A stretch of 64,000 nt of DNA, from assembly GCA_009760855.2 (NCBI GenBank), contig WPIO01000008.1, positions 945,001 to 1,009,000 of the forward strand. The letters run 5' to 3'. A program made the position numbers and the translations under genes. This DNA comes from Cristatella mucedo. Taxonomy: Eukaryota; Bryozoa; Phylactolaemata; Cristatellidae. Positions 1 through 11,855 of this stretch are shown piece after piece. Position 1 is the first letter of the stretch. Every line of letters begins with the position of its first letter. The notes below the pieces were generated by a model. That model saw only the letters and a list, made by a program, of their open reading frames with translations. It had not been told where the DNA came from and searched no databases.

Positions 1-1452
1 GTGGCAGTGCCACCCAGAAGGTGGCGCCAACTTGTAGTTGTCGCGTGCAGCATGGCCTGCTTGGCAACGGGCATCGCTGCAAGGGAAGAGCTTCTTCCTT
101 TGCTCACGCTTCACTTCCGTGGCTCCCGCTGCACTTTGCTCGCAGCACTCGAAGTAGTCAGCCCAAAGCAGCAGCAGCAGCGTGCATCTCCAGCAGCTGC
201 CTGATCGGTTGCAGGCACCTGCATCTCAGATCTCTACAGTTTGAACGTTTGGCCTGTCAGCGAGATTGAGCGTTATATTGCCCTCGGTCTTCAAACATAG
301 TCACCTCGCCGTGGTCCCTCTGCTCTGCCTCCCATTCTCTGTGCCGGTCCCTCTCTCTTTTTGTCTTGTTCTTGTCTGTTTGCAGATTGCGAGCGTCCCC
401 TGCGGGCGATTTGTCCACCTTTCACTCATCCGGAGTGAAAGTGTGAGGGGAGGGAGTAGGAGGGAGAGGGCCTATTAGTCAGTCGGTCGGCCCGGCTGCT
501 GGCACTGACCGAGGGGGGCCGGTGCTGACATCACAAACACGCTCGCCGTCGGACAAAGTGGCGCCATTGTGCCGGCATTCTGCTCTCCCGTCAAAGGACG
601 CACAAGGGTCCCGTGGATGTGCCTTGTAACTCGGGTGCTGTTTGGTATTTTAGCCACAATGTTAGCATTAAATTGTTCCCGGCGGTGTTTGAATGCTGGC
701 CCCTATGCTTGCATTGGCGTCGGGGCAGCGGCAGAGCCATCCGCCCCCGGGATCATTTGCATCATTCGCTTGGCTCGATCCTGCCGACCGCCGAAAAGCA
801 GTCAAGTCCGCCGGCACCGCCCCCGAGCAGCAGCAGCAGCAGCAGCGGAGCTTCGGCACCCACAGGCCAGCGCTGCTGGCGAGCCTGCAGCGCTTGCCCG
901 AGGCCCCGCGAAGAGCAGAGGAGTGGCGGCGCAGCGCCCTACGCGACCACTGCTGCTGCTCTCTCTGCTTCGAACGGATGCGATGGCAGCTCGTAGCACA
1001 CTCTCCACCTTGCCCCCTCCTGCTTTGTGCAAGCAGCCGGGGCAGGCGGTCCCGGCTACCGGCATGGCATGGCGGAGACTTGCAGCGTGCTTCCACAGCA
1101 GGCCAGGCTGCGCGGGCGGCAGCTGGTTTTCCTAATGCACTCCAGTGAGTTTATCTTTGTGTTCTGTTGTCTTTGGAGTCAAATACTATGCCTGCTTTGT
1201 GAGCAGGGCTTGGGAGCAGCTGCAGCTGAGGCAATATATGCTCGACTTTTATAGTGCACATCAAGCTGTGCAGGCAGCGGCCCTCGAGCGCCGTCTGGAC
1301 TGCCGCGGCGCCGGACGCGGCTGCCTCGCATAGCTAGCAAAATAAATCGGTCTCTAGCCTCAGCTCGTGTCCTTGCACCCTTCAAAAAGGCTTATGGGTA
1401 GCAGTGCATAGACAGCCTTCCCTTCACTCCCCTCTGTTTATGTCTAACAAAC
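1..1452. other. GC-rich region without a recognisable gene
   Basis: Many overlapping open frames in all phases, CAG/CTG runs (169-182, 826-846) and CpG-rich sequence. No frame matches a protein I know and none shows a convincing exon. Confidence 0.4.
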
Positions 1453-1735
1453 ATGTAATGTAATGTAATGTATCTCTGTCAGTAACTCCACAAAGTCATA
1501 AAGACCATGTGGGCGTTACGCAGGAGAGTTTTGTATAGCGCACTCACAGCCTAAGCGGCTTTCGGTACGCATTCGGTAGCCAACGGACTTCATCTCACGC
1601 AACAAAGAGAAAGTGGGAAGCATAGCAGAGTTAGGAGAGCAGTTGAGGTAGTGAGTAGCATAGAAGTAGCAGTTCAGGACCGCTGAAAAAGATGTGCCAC
1701 AGTCGGCAGTTGGAGAGTAGATGTCGTTGCGTAAC
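1453..1735 (-). mobile_element. LINE-B 3' end fragment
   Basis: Minus strand. (TTACA)n tail at 1453-1471, 3' UTR and the last coding part (FSAVLNCYFYATHYLNCSPN). Confidence 0.85.
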
Positions 1736-1785
1736 ATGCACAGTCACTAGCATTCCCCTGTGCACAAAAATAAAAAATAAATAAA

Positions 1786-1961
1786 ATACTAGCTGATTTA
1801 ACAGCCTCTTTTGTATAGAGACAGAAGAGCCTTGATGGCTATCACCACCGCTTGCAGTGGCAATAAAGGATTGCCCACAGCAGGATTCGAGCCCACAAAC
1901 TTGGGACCGGGGTCGTGAAAAGCAACCGCCTTACCTAGTGGGCCATCACGGCTCACCGCAC
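1786..1961 (-). mobile_element. SINE-1 copy
   Basis: Minus strand, full length: AGCTGATTTAACAGCCTCTT at its 3' end and GATTCGAGCCC (B box complement) in the head. Confidence 0.85.
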
Positions 1962-2339
1962 ATGTACATACACTCCCTGTTGCAGCGTTGCTCGCGGAGT
2001 GCGGCTGATGATTCCACCACTGACTGTGTGTGGGGCAGGGAAGGAGGGGTTGCCGGGGGGGGGGAGGGAGGGAGGGGGGAAAGGGGGCTCTCCCTATCAG
2101 CTGCTGCTGCTGCTACAGTTGGCCGCTTTTGCTGCTCACTCGTCCAACTAACTAGCAGCTGGTGTGTGTGTGCCGTGGCCGGCTGCTGGCGTCTGCTGGC
2201 CTTGACCTTTGCTTCGTAGAGCTGCTGGATTTCCGTGACGCAGCCAGCCAGCGTGCACTCCCAATCCTATTTTTTTGGGGCACCGTGGGGTGCTCATAGT
2301 GCTTGTTCCTATTGGCCTCGTTGTTGCAGTGAGGCTATC

Positions 2340-2365
2340 GTCGGCTGCTGCTGCTGCTGCTGCTG
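2340..2365 (+). repeat. (GCT)n short repeat
   Basis: About 8 units; one of several CTG/CAG runs in 160-3100. Confidence 0.85.
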
Positions 2366-2576
2366 CGATATGCTCCATTAAAGGAGCAGAGAGCGTCTCC
2401 ATTAGGCAGGAGGAGCCTCACCAAACCGGCGGCAGTGGCTATTTAGTAATAGGTGCTCGGTTAGGGGCCAGCGCTGGCACCGCACCGCAGCGGATATCGG
2501 ATCGCCGGCTATGTCTGCGATGTCGTCTGCTGTTGCCGCCACTGCAGCGGCGTGCTGCCACAGGCCGGTGCTCCAG

Positions 2577-2577
<1 letters not shown>

Positions 2578-2616
<39 letters not shown>

Positions 2617-2617
2617 C
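2578..2617 (+). repeat. (CTG)n repeat
   Basis: About 13 units. Confidence 0.92.
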
Positions 2618-3324
2618 TGACCCTGGGTCGCCCCACCGCAATCGCTTTCCTTTGGCCAAGTCGGTGGCTGCTGCGTTCTTCAGTGTTTTATCTCCAGCGA
2701 TGACCTGGATGGCGGTCATCGCTGGATCGCCCGCGTTTTCCCGGTGACTTCACCACTGCCCTCGCAGGCAGCAGCTAGGTGGATGAGCGCTGACTCTGCG
2801 CCGCAACAGCAGCTCTCGTGTTCAGCGATCAGAGACAGACGGCCATGGAGGGCTCGTCGTCGTCGTTGCCGTGTCGTCCCGTTCACTGCAGCCAATCACC
2901 CAGCAGCAGCAGACCTGACCCAGTGGCCCTAGTACCTACTGTGGTGGCTCGGCAGTGACATTTGTTGTTTGGGTGACGACCAAGGAACTAGGACTTGGTC
3001 GTCGGCTCTGGCAGGGTCGAGGCATGTAGCAGCGCTGCCTAGGTGGTGCCGCCTGGTGGCGATGCTTGCGCTCTCAGCTTAGTAGGGCTTGCTCTGCTGC
3101 CACGCTACCGCGGCCGCTCGATAAGTGCAGCGGCAGCAGTCCCTTGATCACTGGCCCCTGATCCCTGTCTGCAAGCTTTTGAATGTGCCGTGTAATCTCT
3201 TGTCGTCATACTGGCTAGTACTCAGCCAGGACTTGTGCTCTTTCTTGCAAGCACTCACAGACTTGCAGATTCGGTCAGACAGATTCGGCTTTCCTATCGA
3301 CCGTGCTACCCCCTTCCTGATTTG

Positions 3325-3640
3325 ACTGTCTCTTTTGTATAACAGCAGAAGAGCCTTACCGGCTGTCACCACCGCTTGCAGTCGGCAATATAATAATATA
3401 TTATAATATAATTCATTTGTATAGCGCCCCAAGAGAACTTAATCTCTATTCAGGCGCTTCACTTATGCCTCCGGGCTCGAGCCCACGACCTCAGACAGAC
3501 CGTGGTCGGGGGCGAGCACCTTAACCGCTGGACCAAACCAACCAGCTCGGCGCAATAAAGGATCCCCCTCCGCAGGATTCCAAACCATGACCTCGGTCTC
3601 TCGAAGAGCAATCACCCTACCTCTTTGGCTATTACGACCC
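3325..3640 (-). mobile_element. SINE-1 copy split by a SINE-2 insertion
   Basis: Minus strand. SINE-1 sequence runs to CGCTTGCAGTCGGCAAT at 3388 and resumes at CGCAATAAAGGATCC from about 3551. The short repeated CGGC(G)CAAT on both sides fits a target-site duplication. Confidence 0.8.
3389..3550 (-). mobile_element. SINE-2 copy inserted in SINE-1
   Basis: Minus strand. AT-rich tail, GCGCCCCAAGAGAACTTAAT, B-box complement GGGCTCGAGCCC and A-box complement in CCGCTGGACCA. Confidence 0.85.
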
Positions 3641-3883
3641 TCACTAACATTTCTTCCACCTGCATTTTACCTCTCTGCCCTATCTCCTCCCTCTCGTCCT
3701 CCGCCCCTCACTTCCTCTCTCTCCCCTCCCTCTCCCTCACACAACCTCTATCTCTCTTACTCTCCTTCTCTGCCTTTCTCTAGCACTCCAACATAACCTG
3801 ACTACTAGTATGTACATGACAAGATAAGTCAAATGTATGTACGATATATGCATGCAGTTTGTGTATCGTATGTGCACCCGGTA

Positions 3884-4275
<392 letters not shown>

Positions 4276-6052
4276 CTTTGAGCTGCACCCCACTCCCCCC
4301 CCCCAGAGGCCGAGATCAGGATGTCCTGAATAGACAGGAATAGGCAGGACTAAGACGATCTTTATTTAGTGGTTGCCACGAGACCTGCAAACAATAACAA
4401 CAAATATAGTGCACAAGCTTAGTTTCTATTCGACACTCACTCGGCGATTGCTCATCGATGTAGTTCGAGGTCGTTCGACCTAGGACAGACGTTTGTCGTT
4501 GGTTACGATAGGGGCATAGGGAGTTTAGGGAGTGGCCCGCGTCGCTGTCCTCCTCCTCCGACCTCGGGGGGGGGGGGGTGTGGCTCTCTGCCACTGCTCA
4601 CCCTCGTTCCCAGGGTGCATGTGCTCTGCACTAAATGGGTCGGGGCGGCTAAATGGCCAGTTGTTTCATGAGCTGGCCAATAGCGTGACCCCTGTCGAAT
4701 ACATGCTCTAGATGCATTAGTGCATTCAGCACTGCAGGAAAGAGGTGCCAATGCCTCTGTTTTACCCTGCAGTAGTCCTCCTGGCAGGAAGCAGACAAAT
4801 CCCCATGGCAGGCCCTTTGGCACGGCAGCGGTTGGTTGCCAGCCGGACAGGCTCTGCTGCTACATCCGCTGCCCATTCTGTCCAAGGGAATTCTCACGTG
4901 GACCTAGTTTGCTCTGCCAGCGCTGCCGGGTGCATGCTGGGGGCATAGCATGGGCACAGCTCGCATGCCTCTACCACGTGGTGGTCACGTGGCGATTTCG
5001 AACGATCCGGGATGCAGTCGGAGCTCAGATGCGGCGACGCCTTCCCTTTGGAATGCTTTTGCGAGCCATGTAATGTCACAGTAAACGTCAGCGGCTGTGC
5101 AGTACTGCAGCAGAAACGTCTATTGTTACCTCGTTGGTTAGCTTTTTCTGTCGGGGTGAGAGGGAATGGACAAAGAGGAGGACGAGGATGGGTTGAAAAC
5201 CACTTCCGGTGGATGTGGCTGAAAGGGCATCGAATGTTTTGACCTGGCCGCAGTGTGGCAATGTCAAACGTTTCGTCAGTCAAACGAGCAGCCGTGTAGC
5301 CAGCCAGCCAGGAGTGTCTTCACTCAGCCAAAACCCGACTTCACAGCTGATTCCTGGTTGACAGTCAGCAATACCATCATTCGGTAACGTTCGATCAGCC
5401 AGAGGCGCGTGTCGAAAGATCATTCATTGCCTGGCGCCACTTGAAGTGCTGATAGAAAGGCCATGTGCAGGCGTATATGAAAATCTTGGCATAGATAGCC
5501 CCCAGTATTCTGCTAGATCACTCATCTTCAACTCTAACGGCGATGACGATAGAAACATCACTGCCTTCACCGTCCTACTCTCTTGGAGAGCTTTCGTGCA
5601 ATTAAGATCGCCAATTAAGCCCGGGAAATCTCATCTACTGACCGCGTGTCGTCATTCTGACGAATCAAGTGACTCGAGAGGCTTTTTGAGCACCTTTTGT
5701 ATGGAATCCGATGAGGTATCGTTCGATGGTAAATCACCTTGTCTGTCAATGCCCGTGGCACTTGCTTTGTTCCACCTGCTCGGCTGCTCATCTCGATCAA
5801 CTCTTGAAGAAAGTGCTGTGGCTACCGGTCAAGCTGTAGGTGCAAGTCATGAATTGTTAGGCGACAGCTCCGTGCTTGGTGCACCCAGTCCTTACCTAGC
5901 CGACCGGCACGTGACTGCTGCCTGTTAGATCTCGGTGACTGGGCCGTTCCAATCGTTTGCTCAAAGGTCCATGGGGGCAAAACCTTTTGTTGGTCTGCTT
6001 GATCTGAAGTACCAGATCTGCGAAATGAACTTCAAAATTCACAGCAGCACTA
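4276..6052. other. No recognised feature
   Basis: A G13 run near 4566-4578; otherwise unique-looking sequence with no frame or repeat I can name. Confidence 0.4.
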
Positions 6053-8330
6053 AATGTAATGTAATGTATCTCTGTCTCAAACTCCACAACGCTGTAAAGA
6101 CTATGTGGGTGTTATGCAGGAGAGTTTTGTGTAGCGCACTCACAACCTAAGCGGCGTTCGGCACGCATTCGGTAGCCAACAGACTTCATATCATGCAGCA
6201 AAGAGAAAGTGGGAAGCAGAGCAGAGTCAGGAGAGCAGTTGAGGTAGTGAGTAGCATGGAAGTGGCAGCTCAGGACTGCTGAAAAGGATGAGCCATTGTC
6301 GGCAGCAGGAGAGTTGTTGTCGTTTCGTAAGAATTGTGGAGGCGAGTTCCACAGTCTAGGACCTGCAGAGCTAAAGCTTCTGTTGCCAGTGGTCTTTAAG
6401 CAGAGGAATGGAACGGTTAATTTATTGTCCACACAGGACCTGAGGGCACGAGGAGGCTGGAGCTGGTGCAGTAGTTTAGCTAGGTATGGAGAAGCCGAGC
6501 CATGGCGGGCCTTGTGGGTCAGCGTAAGAACTTTACTCTGTATCCGTTGATCACCCGGCAGCCATCCTAGCTCTTTAGTAAAGGAGATGAATGGTCAAAC
6601 CTCTGAAACTTAAATACTAGCCTTGCAGCTATATTCATAGCCAGCTGCAGTGACCTAGTTGCTTTCTTCGGTAGCCCAGCCAGAAGGGAATTACAATAAT
6701 CAAGCCGAGACTGAACTAAGGAGCTAGTTAAATTTTAGCAAGCCACTGTGGAAGGCAGCTCCTAATCTTAGAAAGCGATTGGACGTAATGGTTAGCTGTA
6801 GAAGCAGTCTTCTGAATGAAGCTTTGTCAAAATTGAGGCAGCTGTCGAAAACGACACCTACATTTTGAGCACTCGGTGTTGGTCGCACAACAGCATCACC
6901 TATTAGAAGACCAAAGCCTTTTAATCCAGCCACACACTTAAGGTGTCCTTTGAGCAGCAGTTCGGTTTTATCGTCATTTAGTTTCAAGAAGTTTTCCTAC
7001 ATCCAGGATCGAATGTCAGCAAGACAAGCATTCAGTTTATCAGTTGCTGCAGCAGATCCCTACGGTTTGAATGATTAATACATCTGAGAATCGTCAGCAT
7101 AAAAATGATATCCTATTCCGTGGGCCTTAATCCCTTTTCCCAGAGGTTGAGTATAAATAAAGAACAGCAAGGGCCCGAGGCCCTTGAGGGACTCCACAGG
7201 TGACCCGTCTCGTGTGTGAGACCTGACCCCCCCCCCACTCGACACAGATTGAACACGATCAGACAAGTACGATTTAAATCACACCAGTGCCTCGTCTGCG
7301 AGACCGATCATTGTTCTCAATCGTTCAAGTAGGACGTCGGGATCAATGGTGTCGAAGGCAGCTGATAGATCTAGCAGAGGTAGGGCAGTGACACTCCCAT
7401 CATCGTTGCCCCATAGGATGTCTTTGTTAACAGGTAGAGCAGTTTCAGTGGAGTGCTGCTAATTGATGCCTCGTTGGAATGTTTCTGACAGATCATGCTT
7501 TTCAACATGTGCAACCAACTGCTTAGTGACAATTTTTCAAGAATCTTTGACAAAAAAGGAAGAAGAGAAACTTGGTGATAGTTTGCAAGGACTTCTATAT
7601 CTAATCCAGGCTTTTTAAGTACCAGTCTAACGATTGCCGATTTGAAGGACTTGTGTACGAGACTTTCGGTTATGGCAGGGCTCAGTTGGTCTACCAGTGA
7701 ATACTACAGAGATGGTGGTATAGAGTCCTCATCACACGAGCTCTTTGTACTAGACCTTTTTAAGATAGCCACATCGCGTGCAGAAACCTCGGAAAACCTT
7801 TTAAGGAAGGTCCGAGGTTGTGATTCCACAATTGCTTTACGGAGGCACGAATGTGCACAATGTTTTCAGTAAAGAAGGCTGAAAACTTTTCGGCTGAGCC
7901 ATTAATATCTGTGGAGTCAGACCTCTCAGCATTGGCCAGTAAATTGTTTACTGTCTTAAAAATCTGTTTTGGGTCGCACTGGTGGGGATTCAGTTTTCGA
8001 GTGAAAAAAGAGGACCTGACTTTTTTAAGCTTCCGGGTGTAAACTTGAAGGAAATCTTTGAAATTTACTAGATCTGCATTAGGCCCCGATTTCTTAAAAC
8101 ATCTTTTTTTAAGGTTTTTGTAAATTGAATGGATTCTTCATGACTCTGTACATGGATAGAATGAGCGAGAGCTTGCTTGTCAACAGCACTTCTAAGTGCC
8201 ACGTTCACTGCATCAGTGAGGGTATTGAGGCTGTCCGTCGAGTCTGGGTGCAGATCAAGAAGACCTGCATCACAAACAGATTTCACAAGTGTGTCTATGT
8301 CAATGCTTTTTTAAGTGCTTGCTGCTGCTT
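6053..8330 (-). pseudogene. LINE-B copy: second L2/CR1-like retrotransposon, broken reverse transcriptase
   Basis: Minus strand, longest LINE-B copy. From the 5' side it reads linker sequence (8286-8068), then pieces of the reverse transcriptase including an intact catalytic box in GYHFYADDSQMY (about 7075-7266), MKLNDDKTELLLKGHLK (6987-6724) and GPRLWNSPPQFLRNDN of the C-terminal part (6432-6112). Stops and frameshifts separate the pieces, so it is dead. The 3' end is an ATGTA/TTACA-type repeat at 6053-6067, unlike the ATT repeat of LINE-A, and the 3' UTR is unrelated. No endonuclease domain was recognised. Confidence 0.85.
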
Positions 8331-8524
8331 GGTGTGTTTCTCTCTTGCTTGGTTCCTCTGTTGCTAGCTTTTTCTTTCACTTCAGCTTTCTCTTTCACTT
8401 TAGCTTTCTCTTGCTCTAGTTTTCTGTTTCACTTCAGCTTTCTCATTCACTGTGTTTTGCAAGACTTGTTTGAAGCCTCCGTGCTTTTAGTGTCATATAG
8501 AAAGCACTGCTGCACCAGTTTCAG

Positions 8525-8938
8525 CCTCTTCGCGCCCTCGGGTCCTGTGTGGACAATAAATTAGCTGTTCCATTCCTCCGCTTAAAGACCGTTGGCGACA
8601 GAAGCTTTAGCTCTGCAGGTCCTAGACTGTGGAACTTGCCTCCACAATTCTCACGCAACGACAACTACTCTCCTGCTGCCGACTATGGCTCATCCTTTTC
8701 AGCGGTCCTGAGCTGCTACTTCCATGCTACTCACTACCTCAACTGCTCTCCTCCTGCCTGCTACGCTTCCCACTTTCTCTTTGTTGTGTGAGACAAAGTC
8801 TGTTGGCTACCGAATGCGTATGGAAAGCCGCTTAGGCTGTGAGTGCACTATACAAAACTCTCCTGCGTAACGCCCACATAGTCTTTATGACTTTGTGGAG
8901 TTACAGACGGACATACATTACATACGTTACATTACATC
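8525..8938 (+). mobile_element. LINE-B 3' end fragment, inverted to its neighbour
   Basis: Plus strand. Encodes DNKLAVPFLRLKTVGDRSFS and SAGPRLWNLPPQF, then the LINE-B 3' UTR and ACATTACAT tail. It faces the minus-strand LINE-B copy about 200 bp away. Confidence 0.85.
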
Positions 8939-9944
8939 GTCGTAAATAGCAATAAATTGTATCCTCGTGGCTTTGTATAGTTATAGGCAGAGAGCCATTG
9001 TCGTGCCCAGTCATACCACCATTTTGCCCACCATACAGTGAGTAGATAAGCCAGGATGTTGCAGGGGTTGTTGCAGTGGTTGTTGAAGAGATATCTAATT
9101 GTCGGCTCTCTGGGCTCAGCCAAATTTCTGCTTTGCATTATTTGAGATTTAAGTACGTAGCTGACCAAAGTGGCTTTGGTCTTGGGTGATTGTGGTGGGT
9201 GTAGGCCTAGTCTTAGGGCCCACGTGACAGCCCCGGAGGTACAGGGCTTGCTCTTCACGAAATGAGGCTGTTAATTCAGCTAATATTTGTCTCAGCTGTG
9301 GCGGATGTAGCTGCTTGCTATTTCCTACTCAGATCGTGGGCTCGAGTTCAGCAGCTGAAGCAATTGTTTTATTGCCTGCTGCTGCAAGCAGCTTGACACA
9401 GCTGCTAAAGCTCGTCTGCTGCTGTACTAATGAGGCTGTTGAATCAGCCGACCTTTGCCTCTACTTTTTTTTTTTTTTTATTGTAGTTGCCCCGGTGGTG
9501 TCCCGGTGCAGCCGACTTCCTTTCATGCTTTTCCCATTTTGCATTCCTGCAGATGCAGATGCAGCTGTCTGTGAACCAGCTGGTGAGCTAGATGTGCATC
9601 GTCACCGAGCCGGTCTAGGCTATCCCCGTGTAGCTAACGATTAGTCGTATCAGGGAATATTTCAAGGATGGCTTAACTCTTGACCTTGCTTGGTAAAATT
9701 TGGTTGTCATTTTTGGACTCTGTATTCCTTGTGGCTTGCCTCTGCTAGCCCGGCTCCTGCATGTCGGTCACGTGACATATGCAAGGGCTGCTATTGTCAT
9801 GCCGTCGTCGGCCATGCTGGCGTCCAGCAGCCGCCCGACGAACCTCGGGTTCCAGCATGCTCTGAGCATCTATCCTTCCCTCGGCTGCTGCCATGCGGTG
9901 CTGTCGTGGTGCATGCGCAGGCGTGCCCTGCTTGTGGAAGCAGC
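8939..9944. other. No recognised feature
   Basis: A T-run at 9466-9479; otherwise nothing recognised. Confidence 0.4.
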
Positions 9945-11855
9945 GTAATAATAATAATAATAATTCACTTGATAAAGCGCCCTCAGAGAACTTAATCTCT
10001 CTCTAGGCGCTTTACATTTGCTGTAAAGTGAAATGCAATTGAATGGTAAGTAAAATCATGCTTGAAAAACAAACGAAATGAATAATATGGTTAGGGGTGA
10101 CATGCACAGGGTCAGCATGCAAATGTGGTTAGTGGCAGCATGCACTGTGTCAGCACGCATAAGGACGAATCCCAGGGACCCGCTAAATGCTGTCCTAAAT
10201 AGGTGTGTTTTTAGGTTCCTTTTAAATGTGGTCAGGTCAGGGGATGTTCTGACGCAGGTCGGGAGGGAGTTCCAGGCTTTGGGAGCATACGAACTAAATG
10301 CACGGTCTCCAAAGAATTTAAGGTTTGTATGAGGTATTTATTAGACTGTTGGATTCCGAAAAACGGGTGGTACGATGCTTGGCCTGATGGGGTAGTATAT
10401 CTGACAGATAAGCTGGAGCCATAGAATGAAGGGACCTAAAAGTGAGCGACAAAACCTTGAAGTCAATCCGTTGCTTGACTGGTAGCCAGTGCAGGTCGGC
10501 GAGAAGTGGAGTAATGTGGCAACTGCGCCGCTCACGACAGACAAGCCTAGCTGCAGAGTTTTGCACCAGCTGCAATCGCCTGATCGCACATGCTGGTAGG
10601 CCAGTAAGCAGTGAGTTGCAGAAGTCGACACGGGATGTCACGAATGCATGGACCAACTTAGATGTGGTATCTTTATCTAAACAATCCCGAATTTTAGCAA
10701 TGTTATGAAGCTGAAAATAGGCGGATTTGACTGTGGAGCTGATATGGTCGTCTAACGAGAGGCCGCTTTGGAATATGGCACCTAGATTTCGAGCTGATTC
10801 GACTGGAGATATGCTGGCAGAGCCAATTTTGAGAGTCAGCCTTTCCAATCTCTGGATCACACTGGGTTTGCCCATAACTAGTAAGTTAGTTTTATCATCG
10901 TTAAGTTTTAGAAAATTTGCTGCCATCCATGTGCGGATGTCATCAATACATGCAGCTAGTGAGTTTAGAGAATTTTAGGTGCTCGAAGGGATCAAAGCAA
11001 AGGTACAACTGAGTGTCATCGAAGTCAAAGCCTAGATTGTGCTTGGCAATTACATCAGCAAGAGGCAGAGTATAAACTGTGAAAAGAACCGGACCTAGCA
11101 CTGAGCCCTGAGGTACTCCATATTTCAGAGGTACTTCAGATGATCTTTGTCCATTCACGTCAATACTCTGGAGTCTCCCACTGAGATAGGACCTGAACCA
11201 CTGCAGAGCAGTGCCAGTGATGCCCAGGCGAGATGAGAGGCGCTCTAGAAGAACTTTGTGATCGATGGTATCAAAAGCTGCCGAAAGATCAAGCAAAACA
11301 AGCAAAGACACTCTACCCATGTCTGCATTCCTAAGTAGGTCGTTGTATACCCGAAGCAATGCTGACTCTGTGGAGTGATTAGCTCTAAAGCCAGACTGGA
11401 ACTTACTAGCAAGGTGTGAGGTTTCGATATACGAGTTCAGCTGGTCCGCCACGACCCGTTCGAGTGTCTTTGATAGGAATGGTAGAAGGAAAACTGGGCG
11501 GTAGTTGCTCAAGTTCTCTCGGTCAAGTGTAGCTTTCTTGAGAAGTGGCCTGACTACAGCTTTTTTGAAAGGTGCTGGGACATGACCTGAGGCTAATGAA
11601 ATATTAATTATGTTAGTTATGCATGGCAGCAGCAGATCAATGCAACGTAGGAGCAGGACAGTGGGAATAGGGTCCAGAGGACTTGTTGTCTTCTTTGATT
11701 GAGATGCGAACTTTAGGACTAGATCACTAGTGACCTGCTTAAATGCAGACATTGAGGTGCAGCCAGGAACCGAGGAACAGCATTCTAGTGGGAAGGTTGT
11801 CATCGCAGGGATGGATTCCCTGATCTTGTCTAGCGTAGGTAATGTGCTTGAACTT
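9945..11855 (-). pseudogene. LINE-A copy 1: L2/CR1-like non-LTR retrotransposon, longest copy, broken reverse transcriptase
   Basis: Reverse transcriptase that would copy the element RNA at a nicked target. Minus-strand reading from 11803 shows, in order, PLDPIPTVLL, LSNYRPV, FQSGFRANHSTESALLRV, LLDLSAAFDTIDH, YGVPQGSVLGPVLF, then KLNDDKTNLLVMG and HWLPVKQRIDFKVLSLTF of the 3' part (10926-10318). This order and wording is typical of the L2/CR1 group. The copy is 5'-truncated with no endonuclease seen. It is dead: the YADD catalytic box reads FDFDD with two codons missing, and a frameshift near 10990 separates the two halves. The 3' end carries the family tail (GCAAATGTAAAGCGCC, then GAGGGCGCTTTATCA) and an ATT repeat at 9945-9965. 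Confidence 0.9.

Larger units (their letters stand above)
1962..3324. other. GC-rich region with CTG repeats, no recognised gene
   Basis: G-rich run at 2055-2088, CTG repeats near 2100, 2340 and 2578. No homologous frame. Confidence 0.4.

Noticed and set aside
1600-1625. CSL binding sites (GTGGGAA) as autoregulation
   Set aside because: The motif lies in a LINE-B segment repeated with the element (also near 6205); other hits are isolated 7-mers expected by chance.
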